Assembly: GCA_903864265.1 (NCBI GenBank)
Contig: CAIPFN010000243.1
Location: 1 to 60,459, forward strand
Direction of reading: 5' to 3'
Length of the DNA stretch: 60,459 nucleotides
DNA from: an uncultured Bacteroidales bacterium
Lineage (GTDB): Bacteria; Bacteroidota; Bacteroidia; Bacteroidales; UBA4417
The notes below the pieces were generated by a model. The model was not told where the DNA came from, did not search any database, and saw nothing but the letters and a program-made list of their open reading frames with translations. A program made the position numbers and the translations under genes. How positions within the stretch are numbered: the stretch's first letter is position 1; every line of letters begins with the position of its first letter. This document shows, piece by piece, positions 28,697 to 39,592 of this stretch.

Positions 28697-29881
28697 ATGC
28701 TCCCTTTCGACATCAAACCTGAAAAGGCCGTACTTATTGGCCTGATAACCTCTAAACAGTCAGAAGAAAAAGTTCACGATTACCTCGACGAACTCGAATT
28801 CCTGCTCGAAACCGCGGGAGCCATACCCGACAGGCGTTTCGTGCAAAAGCTTCCCAAGCCCGAACCCCGCACCTTCGTCGGCGCCGGGAAACTGCAGGAA
28901 ATAGCTGAATACGTGAAAGCGGCCAATATTGATATAGTGGTTTTCGACGATGAACTCAGCACTTCACAAACCCGGAATATTGAAGCCGAACTGGGCTGCC
29001 GGGTCCTGGACCGGCCCTTGCTTATACTCGACATTTTTGCCAAGCGTGCACGCACCACCACGGCACGTACGCAGGTTGAACTGGCCCAATACCAGTACCT
29101 GTTGCCTCGCCTTACGCATATGTGGACTCACCTCGAGAAACAACGCGGAGGGATTGGGATGCGCGGACCCGGTGAAAAGGAAATTGAAACTGACCGCCGT
29201 ATTATACGCGACAAAATCATCGACCTGAAAGAAAAACTCAAAACTATTGACAAACAGAAAGTCACCCAGCGGAAAAACCGCGACGAAATGATACGGGTTG
29301 CCCTGGTGGGATATACCAATGCCGGCAAGAGTACCATCATGAACCTGATAAGCAAAAGCGATGTGTTTGCCGAAAACAAACTGTTCGCCACGCTCGACAC
29401 CACGGTGCGTAAGGTAGTTATCGAAAACCTTCCTTTCCTGCTTACCGATACGGTTGGGTTTATACGCAAACTGCCCCACAACCTGGTGGAATCCTTCAAA
29501 TCGACCCTCGACGAGGTGAGGGAGGCGGACCTGTTGCTGCATATTGTCGACATTTCGCATGCCTCTTTCGAAGAACAGGTGGATATAGCCACCCAAACCC
29601 TGGCCGAAATAGGTTGCGCCGATAAGCCTTCGATCATGATATTCAACAAGATAGATGCTTATTCGCATGTGGAGAAAGATCCTTTCGACCTGGCACCGGC
29701 TACAAAGGAAAACCTTACGCTCGAGGATCTGAAAAATACCTGGATGGCCAAGGTGAATGCCCCTGCTCTTTTTATTTCGGCCAGGCAGAAAACCAATATG
29801 GATGAATTCCGTAAACTGCTGTACGATGAAGTAAAAAAACTCCACCTGGTACGCTACCCGCGCAGTAATTTCCTGTATTGA
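28697..29881 (+). CDS. hflX: HflX ribosome-associated GTPase
   Basis: RGGIGMRGPGEKEIETDRR, GYTNAGKSTIMN (G1), LTDTVGFIRKLPHNLVESFKSTL. Confidence 0.96.
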   Translation: MLPFDIKPEKAVLIGLITSKQSEEKVHDYLDELEFLLETAGAIPDRRFVQKLPKPEPRTFVGAGKLQEIAEYVKAANIDIVVFDDELSTSQTRNIEAELGCRVLDRPLLILDIFAKRARTTTARTQVELAQYQYLLPRLTHMWTHLEKQRGGIGMRGPGEKEIETDRRIIRDKIIDLKEKLKTIDKQKVTQRKNRDEMIRVALVGYTNAGKSTIMNLISKSDVFAENKLFATLDTTVRKVVIENLPFLLTDTVGFIRKLPHNLVESFKSTLDEVREADLLLHIVDISHASFEEQVDIATQTLAEIGCADKPSIMIFNKIDAYSHVEKDPFDLAPATKENLTLEDLKNTWMAKVNAPALFISARQKTNMDEFRKLLYDEVKKLHLVRYPRSNFLY

Positions 29882-29939
29882 TTCACGCCTTGGCAGGCAT
29901 TTTAGCATCTCCCATCCCATAAGTCAAAAATAAGTTTCG

Positions 29940-31577
29940 ATGAAACCATTTTCCATGAACCGGTTCATTCTATTTCTGGCGGCCTTGATGATAAGTACCG
30001 TTTTGAAAGCCCAGGTATTCACCTCGAGTAACCTGCCCATTATTATTATCAGTACCAATAATGTTCCTATCCCGGATGAACCCAAGATTCCGGGTACTAT
30101 GAAAATTATCGACAATGGCCCGGGTGAGATGAACCACATAACCGATCCGGGTAATGTGTACGACGGCCGCATCGGCATCGAAATCCGTGGTAGCTATTCG
30201 GCCTCCCTGCCTCAGAAGCCTTATGCCATCGAAACTCGGGATATCAATCAGATGGACTCGGCGGTTTCATTGTTTGGCTTCCCGGAAGAGAGTGATTGGG
30301 TACTGCTGGCCAATTACAACGACAAGGTATTTATGCGTAATATGCTGGCATTCAAGTTATTTAACGAAACAGGACATTATGCTTCCCGGACCCGTTTTGC
30401 CGAGGTTACCGTAAACGGAGCCTACCAGGGCATTTATGTTTTCGGTGAAAAGATTAAGCGTGATAATGGCCGTGTGGATATTGCCAAGCTGGATCCCGAC
30501 GAGAACTCAGGCGAGCCGCTTACCGGTGGATATATTTTCAAGATCGATTACTGGGACGACTTAAGCAGCTGGAAATCGCCTTACCATCCAATCGGGCATC
30601 AGGATTTTGACGTGCATTACGTGTATTATTATCCTAAACCCGAAGAAATCAGTGATGCACAGCATGAATATATAAAAGACTATGTAACCGCTTATGAATC
30701 AGCCTTATACAATCCATTCATACACGATTCTTCGGCCGGGTATTACTCCTACATGAATGTGGCTTCATTTATTGATTACTTTATAGTGAACGAGGTAGCC
30801 CGGAATAACGACGGGTTTAAGAAGAGCTTTTACTTCTATAAAAACCGCAATGGCATCGACAGGCGGATCAACTGCGGGCCTGTATGGGATTTCGACTGGG
30901 CCTGGAAAAACATTGATGAGTGTTCCATTTTCGCCAATACCGACGGCAGCGGCTGGGCCTACAAGGTAAATGATTGTTACCCCGATGTAAACTCCCCGGG
31001 CTGGCATATACGCTTGCTCCAGGATACGGAATTTAAAAATGAACTGCGATGCAGGTGGGAGTTGTTTCGCAAAGATGTGCTGAATACTGACAGCCTCAAA
31101 AACTGGGTGGATGCCAACGCCTCTTACCTCTGGCAGGCGCAGCAAAGGCATTATACACGCTGGCCTATACTGGGTCTGAATGTGGGAACTCCTGTTATTC
31201 CGCCCATCCCGACTACTTTCCAAGGTGAAATTAATGCGTTTAAAAACTGGATTCAGCTCAGGATTAACTGGCTCGATGCCAATATCCCGGGGAATTGCTT
31301 CAATGTGATGCAAAATGAGCAATTGCAGCCGAAAGCCGGCATTCTGGCGTTTCCTAACCCGGCTTCGGAACACCTGTTTATCGAATTGCCTTCACAAAAT
31401 AACAAAGCCGTTTTACAATTATTTACCATGAGCGGGAAGCTGTTAAATATACCGTTTACTTTCGATGGAAACCTGTTTACGGTGGATGTTCATCAACTGC
31501 CGGCAGGCGTGTATTATGCCCGCATCACCGGCAGCAGCAATGAAATCAGTAATATCAAACTCATGATCGCGAGGTAA
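29940..31577 (+). CDS. CotH-family protein with T9SS-type C-terminal sorting domain
   Basis: GRIGIEIRGSYSASLPQKPYAIE..., GPVWDFDWAW; C-terminal AFPNPASEHLFIELPS...GVYYARITGSSNEISNIKLMIAR. Confidence 0.88.
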   Translation: MKPFSMNRFILFLAALMISTVLKAQVFTSSNLPIIIISTNNVPIPDEPKIPGTMKIIDNGPGEMNHITDPGNVYDGRIGIEIRGSYSASLPQKPYAIETRDINQMDSAVSLFGFPEESDWVLLANYNDKVFMRNMLAFKLFNETGHYASRTRFAEVTVNGAYQGIYVFGEKIKRDNGRVDIAKLDPDENSGEPLTGGYIFKIDYWDDLSSWKSPYHPIGHQDFDVHYVYYYPKPEEISDAQHEYIKDYVTAYESALYNPFIHDSSAGYYSYMNVASFIDYFIVNEVARNNDGFKKSFYFYKNRNGIDRRINCGPVWDFDWAWKNIDECSIFANTDGSGWAYKVNDCYPDVNSPGWHIRLLQDTEFKNELRCRWELFRKDVLNTDSLKNWVDANASYLWQAQQRHYTRWPILGLNVGTPVIPPIPTTFQGEINAFKNWIQLRINWLDANIPGNCFNVMQNEQLQPKAGILAFPNPASEHLFIELPSQNNKAVLQLFTMSGKLLNIPFTFDGNLFTVDVHQLPAGVYYARITGSSNEISNIKLMIAR

Positions 31578-31636
31578 TATTTTTAATGTTTAGCCGTTAT
31601 TGAACCGGTATTTATTTACTTACTAAAGTTAAGCCT

Positions 31637-32683
31637 TTGGATCCGAACTTCAGATTTCTTATCATCCGTTTCAGTTCCATAGGCGATGTCATACTTACAA
31701 CGCCCCTGGTGAGGTGTTTGCGTGCAAAATTTCCTGCCTGCCGTATTGACTTCCTGGTGAAAAAGGAATTCGCTGTCGTACTTTCTCAAAACCCTTATCT
31801 CAGCAATATTATCACATTCGATAAAAAGGCAGGAAAAAAAGAATTGGGACGGATCCGGAACCTTGTTAAAGCAAACAAGTACACCCATATTCTCGACATA
31901 CAGCGGAATATACGGAGTGTACTGGTTTCGACGGGTTCGGGTGCCATAGTAACAGGGTTTTCGAAAAAACTGCTTGCCCGTGACCTTCTGATCCGCTTTG
32001 GCATAAACAAGTACAAAGAGATCAAACCTGTATACCTGAGATATTTTGAAGCTGCGGCAGGCCTTCAGGTGGAGTATGACGGAAAGGGCACGGACGTATT
32101 CCCGGCTGAACCGGAAGAAGTAAAAACCGCCGAAATCTTTGAACAGAACCATTTTGCTGCCGTAACGCCGCTTTTAGTTGTTGCTCCGGGAGCTCAGTGG
32201 GAAAACAAACGCTGGACCACCCAGGGATTCGCCACCGCTGCCGATACTTTTTGTACCGAAAAGGGAGCTACAACTATTTTAATCGGGGGGCCAGGAGATA
32301 TGGAAATCTGCAGCCAGGTTCAAAGTCTCATGAAAACGCCGGCTCTCAACCTGGCCGGGAAACTGAGTCTCCTGGGATCGGCCTCCGTGCTTGGCAGGGC
32401 AGCCATGGTTTTTACCAACGATACCGGCATGCTGCATATGGCCCAGGCTATGAAAGCCCCTTTGGTAGCCATATATGGCCCTACAACCCGTGAACTGGGC
32501 TTTTTCCCTTTGCCCTTGAACAGCCGGGTAGCCGAAACCGGCATTTCGTGCAGGCCATGCACGCAAAAGGGGCTGCATTCCTGCCCCAAACGCCACTTCC
32601 GTTGCATGAACGATATCAAGCCCGAAATGGTATCAGACCTTGCGGCAGAATTATATCAAACTCAAAACAATAAACAAATTTAA
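31637..32683 (+). CDS. Glycosyltransferase family 9 (heptosyltransferase-like)
   Basis: RFLIIRFSSIGDVILTTPLVRCLRAKFP; APGAQWENKRW; FTNDTGMLHMAQAMKAPLVAIYGPT. Confidence 0.92.
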   Translation: MDPNFRFLIIRFSSIGDVILTTPLVRCLRAKFPACRIDFLVKKEFAVVLSQNPYLSNIITFDKKAGKKELGRIRNLVKANKYTHILDIQRNIRSVLVSTGSGAIVTGFSKKLLARDLLIRFGINKYKEIKPVYLRYFEAAAGLQVEYDGKGTDVFPAEPEEVKTAEIFEQNHFAAVTPLLVVAPGAQWENKRWTTQGFATAADTFCTEKGATTILIGGPGDMEICSQVQSLMKTPALNLAGKLSLLGSASVLGRAAMVFTNDTGMLHMAQAMKAPLVAIYGPTTRELGFFPLPLNSRVAETGISCRPCTQKGLHSCPKRHFRCMNDIKPEMVSDLAAELYQTQNNKQI

Positions 32684-32702
32684 TTTCAAACCCGGATATC
32701 GT

Positions 32703-33368
32703 ATGAAAAAGCTCATGAACCTCTCAGCAGTCCTTCTTTTATTCGCAGTGGCCCTTTTTCAGGGCGGATGCATTAAGGATGGTAATAACGCGGAGTATCC
32801 GGCTGTAACAGCCGCTAACGATACCATTTACGGTATATTGAAATTCAAACAATCCACAGGCGGAGCTTCCGAAGTTGTGGCATGGCCGTTTGGGGTGGCT
32901 ACTTTTAATGCCATTGTCAATACCAGTGAAATTCTGGCCACTGCTACGGTGAATGCCGACGGATCCTTCATGCTGGTTTTGCCGGGCACGGTTGCGGGTG
33001 GCTATTTCAGCAGCCTGGCCAATGTGGCAACCGAACTGGGCGGTTCCCTGAAAGCTACCCCCTCGACCATACGGTTCATCCGTGTCCTTCATTTTGAGGT
33101 TCAATACCACGACAACAGCGTGCCTAAAAGTTTTACACCTGCCCTGAACACACTCAATACCGATTTGTCAGTGAATAAAACCTATTATTTCAATTTTTAC
33201 GATCTCGATGGTTCTTTTGCCGGCACCAGCTCAGCGGGGAATATATTCAACTGGACCTTTACCAAAGGGTGGGGAATGGTCGAATCTTCCGCCATCGGCG
33301 GCTCTTCCTCCGCATTTAATTCTAAATCGGTGTCCTCAGCCCAGGAAGGTGCAATCTGGCTGAATTGA
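32703..33368 (+). CDS. Putative lipoprotein of unknown function
   Basis: MKKLMNLSAVLLLFAVALFQGGCIKDG lipobox; start at ATG 32703. Confidence 0.75.
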   Translation: MKKLMNLSAVLLLFAVALFQGGCIKDGNNAEYPAVTAANDTIYGILKFKQSTGGASEVVAWPFGVATFNAIVNTSEILATATVNADGSFMLVLPGTVAGGYFSSLANVATELGGSLKATPSTIRFIRVLHFEVQYHDNSVPKSFTPALNTLNTDLSVNKTYYFNFYDLDGSFAGTSSAGNIFNWTFTKGWGMVESSAIGGSSSAFNSKSVSSAQEGAIWLN

Positions 33369-33424
33369 TTTGTTTAAATGGTATAGATATATTGATATAT
33401 TTGCCGGACTAAATCCGGTAAGTC

Positions 33425-34534
33425 ATGAATGAAGCTCAGATCAGAAAAATTGAACAGATCAGAAGTCTGATCGGGAATACTCCCTTGCTGGAAATCAGGT
33501 TCAGATACAAAGGCGAAGAACGTAAAATTTACGCCAAGTCCGAAAACCTGAATATGACAGGGAGTATCAAGGATCGCATGGCTTATACGATATTACGCAA
33601 ATCATACGAAAGCGGCGATTTGAACAGCGGGGCAACCATTATCGAAGCTACCAGCGGGAATACGGGTATTGCCTTTTGTGCCCTTGGAAAAGCCATGGGT
33701 CACCAGGTGGTGATCTTTATGCCCAACTGGCTGAGTGGCGAGCGCATTAACCTGATACAGAGCCTGGGCGCCAAAATTAACCTGGTCACCAAGGAAGAAG
33801 GAGGTTTTCTGGGAAGTATACAGATGGCTGAAAAACTGGCCCGTGAAACCCCGAATTCATTCCTGCCCAGGCAGTTCTCCAACGAGAACAATATCCTGGC
33901 CCATTTCGAAACCACCGGTCCCGAAATCTGGAACCAGCTGCAGTTCCGCGGTATCATGCCCGATGCTTTTGTGGCCGGCGTTGGAACCGGGGGAACCATC
34001 ATGGGCACCGGCAAATTCCTGAAAACAAAGAATCCCGGCATACGGCTTCATCCTCTCGAACCGGCAAACTCGCCCACACTCACTACCGGCTATAAAGTTG
34101 GAAAGCACCGCATACAAGGCATTTCCGATGAATTTATACCCGAAATTGTAAAACTGAAAGAACTGGATGAAATTGTGCAGGTGGATGACGGGGATGCGAT
34201 TATTATGTCGCAGATGCTGTCGACCCAACTGGGGCTTGCAGTAGGCATTTCATCGGGTGCCAATTTTATAGGAGCGCTGATTGCGCAGAATATGATCGGA
34301 AGCACTGCCAACGTGGTGACCATTTTTTCCGACTCCAACAAAAAATACCTGAGTACCGACCTGATGCGCGAAGAGCAGGCGAAAGACCATTTTTATTCGA
34401 AACATATAGAGCTGGATAGCTTCCGGGCGTTCAAAAGGGTGTGCAGCACCTGTTGCGACCCGGTAGAATGTGCCGATAGCTATATGCCGGGGATTTGCGA
34501 TATGAAAAGTTTGCCGGGCTGTATACGAAGATAA
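33425..34534 (+). CDS. cysK: Cysteine synthase-type PLP enzyme with a Cys-rich C-terminal tail
   Basis: [21 protein letters not shown] (PLP Lys), [23 protein letters not shown]; tail [31 protein letters not shown]. Confidence 0.9.
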   Translation: MNEAQIRKIEQIRSLIGNTPLLEIRFRYKGEERKIYAKSENLNMTGSIKDRMAYTILRKSYESGDLNSGATIIEATSGNTGIAFCALGKAMGHQVVIFMPNWLSGERINLIQSLGAKINLVTKEEGGFLGSIQMAEKLARETPNSFLPRQFSNENNILAHFETTGPEIWNQLQFRGIMPDAFVAGVGTGGTIMGTGKFLKTKNPGIRLHPLEPANSPTLTTGYKVGKHRIQGISDEFIPEIVKLKELDEIVQVDDGDAIIMSQMLSTQLGLAVGISSGANFIGALIAQNMIGSTANVVTIFSDSNKKYLSTDLMREEQAKDHFYSKHIELDSFRAFKRVCSTCCDPVECADSYMPGICDMKSLPGCIRR

Positions 34535-34735
34535 AAGTGTTGAGTTCTCCGTGAAAGCCATGGAGCATGTACAAAACAACGCGAGCCCGGCTTTACGTAC
34601 CGGGGCTTTAACCCTGCCGGGGCATTTAGGTCCTGCCTGGGTTAGAGGGTACAAGGTTCATAAAACGGATTCAGCCTTCCCGAAAACGATTAGTACGGTC
34701 TTTCCCATCCCTCACCCTTTCATCCTTACCCCCTT

Positions 34736-34784
34736 TAACTTTAACCTTTAACCTTTAACCTTTAACCTTTAACCTTTAACCTTT
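34736..34784. repeat. Heptanucleotide tandem array (TTAACCT)n, same unit as at 188-234
   Basis: actttaacctttaacctttaacc...cttttt read directly. Confidence 0.9.
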
Positions 34785-34879
34785 TTCCAGGTCAGGTCTG
34801 ATAAAAACATTTTCTCTCCCTCTTACTAATAACAACCGTATTTTTGCGTTACTGAATGTAAAAACCACATTACCGTATC

Positions 34880-37447
34880 ATGCGATTAAAAACCTTAAAG
34901 GCTATAGCAATATGGACAGTAAGCATTGCAGCGGGTATTATTTTACTGCTTTTGCTGGCCCAGCGTTTTCTCGGGCCGGAAGTGAAGAGGCTCTTTCTCG
35001 CCGAAATTAACAAATCCCTCACCGCCCAGGTGCAGATTGACGATGTACAACTCAGCCTGATCCGTGATTTCCCTTTAGCTTCTGTTACTTTCAGCGGGGT
35101 GCGCATGAAGGAAGCCACCCGCTTGCCTTCGAAATATTACCTGTTTATAGCCGGAAATATTTCCCTGAGATTCAATATCTGGGATTTGCTGAAAAAAAAC
35201 TACCGCATAAAAAGCATCAGACTGGCCGATGTGGAGATAGGTCCTCACGTGTTAGCCGATGGCAGTGATAATTTCCATTTCTGGAAACAAAAAACCGGTG
35301 CAGAGAGCAAGAATTTTAATTTTGAATTGCAGCGCATCGTCATTCATAACCTGCATCTGCGTTATGTGAATGATACATCTCGCACTTTTGTGGATGCCCG
35401 TTTACCGGGATTTGTTGCCCGGGGGAATTTTGGCAGCAGCCAATATGCACTCGATCTGGCCGGGAATATCCTTATCCTCGACTTTAAATCAAAAGGTATA
35501 TCCTACATATCGGAACGCGATCTCAATTTATGGTTGTCGCTGAATGTCGACAATGCTACCGGTGTTTATACCATCGCTAAAGGAACCATTGAAACCGGGA
35601 AACTGAAGCTCACCGCTGCGGGAAGTTTCAGATACACGGAAAAACTAAAGCAGGCAGACCTGGATGTGGCTGCCTCCGGGTCAACACTCGAGGAGATGCT
35701 ATCGCTGGTGCCGGCAGCTTATATCAAAAATCTGGATGGGTATACCTTCCAGGGCAAAGGGGATATTACTGCTAAAATTTCGGGTACGCTGGGCGGGAGC
35801 CATATCCCTGCAGTTTCGGTCCGCCTCGGATTACAAAACGGTACTATAACTGAACGGACGTCGGGTTTAAGCCTGCGAAATGTTTCGGCCCTGGCCGTTT
35901 ACGAAGTGAAACAGGATGGGAAGAACGAAACGCTATCCATCAGCAACCTCAGGGCAAAGCTGGGCGACGGCTTTATCAGCGGTTCGCTCGTGATGCGGGG
36001 ATTTGCTTCACCGGGGATACAATGTAACCTCAATGCCAGCCTGAACCTGCACCAGTTGCAGCAATTCCTGAAATACGATTACTTTACTTCCATGAGCGGA
36101 TGGCTGAAGCTAAATGCCGCATTTGATGGCCATATAGCTAATCTGCAACATCCGGTCTCGACTGATTTCCTGAACAGTACTTTTACAGGGAACGGCAGTA
36201 TTGATAAAGCTGACCTGAGCCTGAAAAATTATAAACTGCCTTTGAAAAACATACGGTCGGCATTTGCATTTAACGGGAATGACCTGGATCTGCAGCAGCT
36301 TTCATTCCAGGCCGGGCACAGTGATTTTAGCCTGGATGGTTCCCTGGGTAACCTGCTGTCGTGGATTTTTGTTAAAATCGAAACCTTATCAATTACCGGC
36401 AATCTGCTGTCGAAACGTTTCGACTGGGACGAGCTTTCAGGCGCACAGCAGGGTTCAGGTGGCGAATACCAGTTCCGTTTGCCGGGCGACATCAGCATTA
36501 ACAACCTGCAAATCCGAAGCAACAATTTCACATTCGGGAAATTCAGCGCTGCCGGCCTGACGGGCCTGGGACAATTGCAGGATAAAGTATTATCCGTTGC
36601 CGGCATCTCCATGCTCACCTGCCAGGGAAAAGTAACCGGACAGGTGAATATTAATGCCAGGGCCGAAAAATACGCCCTCATACAGGCTAAAGCACGGCTG
36701 GAGAAAGTGAATGTAAAGATGATGTTTGCCCAGTTCGGGAACTTCGGCCAGGACGATCTGAAAGACCAAAATCTCGAGGGACAGGTTAGCTCGGATGTGA
36801 TTTTTGCCGGCAGCATGAAAAATAACCTGGATATCGACCTGAATTCCATCAAGGTACATGCAGATCTGTTGATCGAAAATGGAAGGCTCGTGAATTTCAG
36901 CCCTATGCAAAGCCTGTCATCCTTCCTGAAAGTGGAAGACCTGGCCGATATACGGTTTGCCACCCTGCATAACCAGGTGGATATTGCAAACCAGATTATT
37001 TACATCCCGGCCATGGAAATAAAATCGAACGCCCTCGATCTGCAACTCATGGGAACCCATACCTTTAACAACGAACTCGACTATCATTTTTCAATTGCGT
37101 TGGCTGATCTGGTGGCTGCAAAATTTAAAAAACACATCCAGCCTTCCGATAAGCAGGCCGAGTTCGGACCGGTGGAAGATGACGGCCGTGGCCGGACCAA
37201 AATTTATATTTCACTCACTGGAACCATGGCTAAACCCATTGTGAAATACGATAAAAAAGCCATGCGCGACAAAATCACAGGTGATCTGAAAGCGCAGAAA
37301 ACAGAGCTTAAACAGGTATTCAAACAGGAATTCAAATGGATGCAGGGCGACACCATCAAAAAAACACAGCTGCTGAAAGAAAAGGACATACAGAAAAAGC
37401 AGGAGCAGGGGAAGTTCGTGATTGAGTGGGATGATGATAAGAAGTGA
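34880..37447 (+). CDS. AsmA-family (AsmA/YhjG-like) protein
   Basis: 855 aa; N-terminal single TM, KRLFLAEINKSLTAQVQIDDVQLSLIRDFPLASVTFSGVRM typical of AsmA-like proteins. Confidence 0.85.
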   Translation: MRLKTLKAIAIWTVSIAAGIILLLLLAQRFLGPEVKRLFLAEINKSLTAQVQIDDVQLSLIRDFPLASVTFSGVRMKEATRLPSKYYLFIAGNISLRFNIWDLLKKNYRIKSIRLADVEIGPHVLADGSDNFHFWKQKTGAESKNFNFELQRIVIHNLHLRYVNDTSRTFVDARLPGFVARGNFGSSQYALDLAGNILILDFKSKGISYISERDLNLWLSLNVDNATGVYTIAKGTIETGKLKLTAAGSFRYTEKLKQADLDVAASGSTLEEMLSLVPAAYIKNLDGYTFQGKGDITAKISGTLGGSHIPAVSVRLGLQNGTITERTSGLSLRNVSALAVYEVKQDGKNETLSISNLRAKLGDGFISGSLVMRGFASPGIQCNLNASLNLHQLQQFLKYDYFTSMSGWLKLNAAFDGHIANLQHPVSTDFLNSTFTGNGSIDKADLSLKNYKLPLKNIRSAFAFNGNDLDLQQLSFQAGHSDFSLDGSLGNLLSWIFVKIETLSITGNLLSKRFDWDELSGAQQGSGGEYQFRLPGDISINNLQIRSNNFTFGKFSAAGLTGLGQLQDKVLSVAGISMLTCQGKVTGQVNINARAEKYALIQAKARLEKVNVKMMFAQFGNFGQDDLKDQNLEGQVSSDVIFAGSMKNNLDIDLNSIKVHADLLIENGRLVNFSPMQSLSSFLKVEDLADIRFATLHNQVDIANQIIYIPAMEIKSNALDLQLMGTHTFNNELDYHFSIALADLVAAKFKKHIQPSDKQAEFGPVEDDGRGRTKIYISLTGTMAKPIVKYDKKAMRDKITGDLKAQKTELKQVFKQEFKWMQGDTIKKTQLLKEKDIQKKQEQGKFVIEWDDDKK

Positions 37448-37740
37448 GGGGTGCAGGGATTGAGGGGATTGATGAGATTGATGAGATTGATGAGATTGAT
37501 GGATGGACAAGGAGACATGGGGACAAGGAGACAAGGAGAGGATTTATGGGATTGATGGGATTGATGAGATTGATGGATGGACGAGAAGACAAGGAGACGA
37601 GAAGACAAGAAGACAGCGAGACATGGAGACATGGAGACAAGGAGAGGGGAGACAAGGCGAGGGGAGACAAGACGAGGATTGATGAGGCAGGGACAAAGTC
37701 AAACAGAAGAGTGGAAATGAGAAGGAGAGCTACAGGTAAT
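37444..37740. repeat. Purine-rich low-complexity repeat region (GATTGATGA-type and GACAAGGAGA-type units)
   Basis: Plus strand almost entirely G/A with interspersed T; open in several frames because of the repeat. Confidence 0.9.
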
Positions 37741-37917
37741 CAGGGAAGGTAGAGACAGGGATAAGGGCATTGTTCTGAAAACATGCTGTTGGCGGCTCAT
37801 GCAAGTATTGTTGTATATTTATTGCCCTGAAATCAGGAAGGACAGTACCATTAGTAGAAAAGTGAACCGGAGTTTGAAGGAGGGAATAGTCATCACAATA
37901 TATAGAAATGATTTTAA

Positions 37918-39453
37918 ATGAAACAACCCGTATTCAGCCGTTACAGCATTTATAACCGGAAAAGGCACTGGAAGCTGCTGCTGCTGCTTTTCGCTATCGT
38001 TATTATTTCGTTTTCGCTCTGGTATTCCAGTGTGCTGGTTAAAAAAATAGCCAGGGACGAACGCATGAAGATACATACCTGGGCCAACGCCCTGCAGACC
38101 AGGGCCCGCCTGGTGAATTCGACTCAGAAATTCTTTACCCAGATACAGGAAGAAGAGCGTAAAAAGGTTGAGTTATATGCCGAAGCCCTGAAACGCTTTG
38201 CCAAGGCAGGGCAAAACGAAGACCAGGGATTTTACTTGAAAATTATCGAAAACAATACATCCATCCCTGTTATTCTTACTGACAGCAAGGGGAATATTAC
38301 CGGTACCCGGAATACTGTTTTTAGTTCCGATACCGTTCCCGGCATGAAGGAATATATTAAAAAAGAATTTTCGAAGTATCCCCGTATCGAGATTCCATAC
38401 TACAAAAACGAAGTCAACTACATTTATTACAACGATTCGAAGTTGTTTACCGAAATGCAGGGAGTGATGAACAACCTGGTCAATTCGTTCTTCAGCGAAG
38501 TGGTCAACAATTCGGCTTCAGTACCGGTACTGGTCACCGACAGCCTGCAAACCCAGGCCCTGACTTACGGCCAGATCGACACCCTGCATATTCACGATTC
38601 CGCCTATCTGCAGAAGATTATACATGATATGTCAGCCGAAAACGAGCCTATAGAGATTAAAATTGCAGGCCAGGGTAAACGTCTGATTTTCTACAAAGAC
38701 TCATACGTACTAACCCAGTTGCGCTATTTTCCTTATATACAGCTGGCTATAATCAGCATCTTCCTGTTGGTAGCCTATATGTTGTTCAGTACCGCCAGGC
38801 GAAGCGAGCAAAACCAGGTTTGGGCAGGGCTTGCCAAAGAAACTGCCCACCAGCTCGGCACACCGCTTTCGTCGATGATTGCCTGGGTCGATTACCTGGA
38901 AATGAAGGATATTGACAGTGAAACCATTGAGGAGCTGCGTAAGGATGTAAATCGTTTGAGCACTATTACCGACCGCTTTTCCAAGATCGGATCCAATCCA
39001 TCGCTCATACCCGAAAACCTGGTTTCGGTCATCTACAACTCGGTATCGTATCTGAAAACCCGAACTTCGCAGAAAATAAACTATATCATCAATGTTTCCC
39101 CCGAGCAATCCATAGTTCTGCCTTTAAACCTGCAGTTGTTCGAATGGGTAATCGAAAACCTGGTGAAGAATGCAGTAGATGCCATGACCCGGCAGGGAAC
39201 CATAAAAATTGATATTTTTGAGGAAGACCATGTTGTTAATATTGACATTGCCGATACCGGCAAAGGCCTTCCCAGGAATATGTACCGAACCATCTTCAAT
39301 CCCGGCTACACGAGCAAGCAACGTGGCTGGGGCCTGGGCTTATCCCTTTCGAAACGGATTATCAGCGAATATCACAAAGGTAAAATCTTCGTTAAAAGCT
39401 CTGCCATTGGCAAAGGAACTACCTTCAGGATAGTGCTGAAGAAATCAGTTTAG
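37918..39453 (+). CDS. Membrane sensor histidine kinase
   Basis: Two TM segments; AKETAHQLGTPLSSMIAW H-box, ENLVKNAVDAM N-box, DTGKGLPRNMYRTIFNPGYTSKQRGWGLGLSLSKRI. Confidence 0.92.
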   Translation: MKQPVFSRYSIYNRKRHWKLLLLLFAIVIISFSLWYSSVLVKKIARDERMKIHTWANALQTRARLVNSTQKFFTQIQEEERKKVELYAEALKRFAKAGQNEDQGFYLKIIENNTSIPVILTDSKGNITGTRNTVFSSDTVPGMKEYIKKEFSKYPRIEIPYYKNEVNYIYYNDSKLFTEMQGVMNNLVNSFFSEVVNNSASVPVLVTDSLQTQALTYGQIDTLHIHDSAYLQKIIHDMSAENEPIEIKIAGQGKRLIFYKDSYVLTQLRYFPYIQLAIISIFLLVAYMLFSTARRSEQNQVWAGLAKETAHQLGTPLSSMIAWVDYLEMKDIDSETIEELRKDVNRLSTITDRFSKIGSNPSLIPENLVSVIYNSVSYLKTRTSQKINYIINVSPEQSIVLPLNLQLFEWVIENLVKNAVDAMTRQGTIKIDIFEEDHVVNIDIADTGKGLPRNMYRTIFNPGYTSKQRGWGLGLSLSKRIISEYHKGKIFVKSSAIGKGTTFRIVLKKSV

Positions 39454-39592
39454 TGCTGTACATTTAACAATGGTTTTGAAAACGGGAAAGACCTGATTCG
39501 TTTTCGTAACGGACCACAATTTAGAAGGCTATTACGGGCGTTTCGCCCGAAGCATTTCCAGTATCCAATCAGAATTAACTCTTACCCAAGCC

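Noticed and set aside
28964-29920. 318-aa minus-strand ORF
   Set aside because: Antisense to hflX; no family signal.
37204-37670. Overlapping minus-strand ORFs rich in HQSHQSHQS / INLINLI
   Set aside because: Translations of the low-complexity purine repeat; open by lack of stop codons, not coding.
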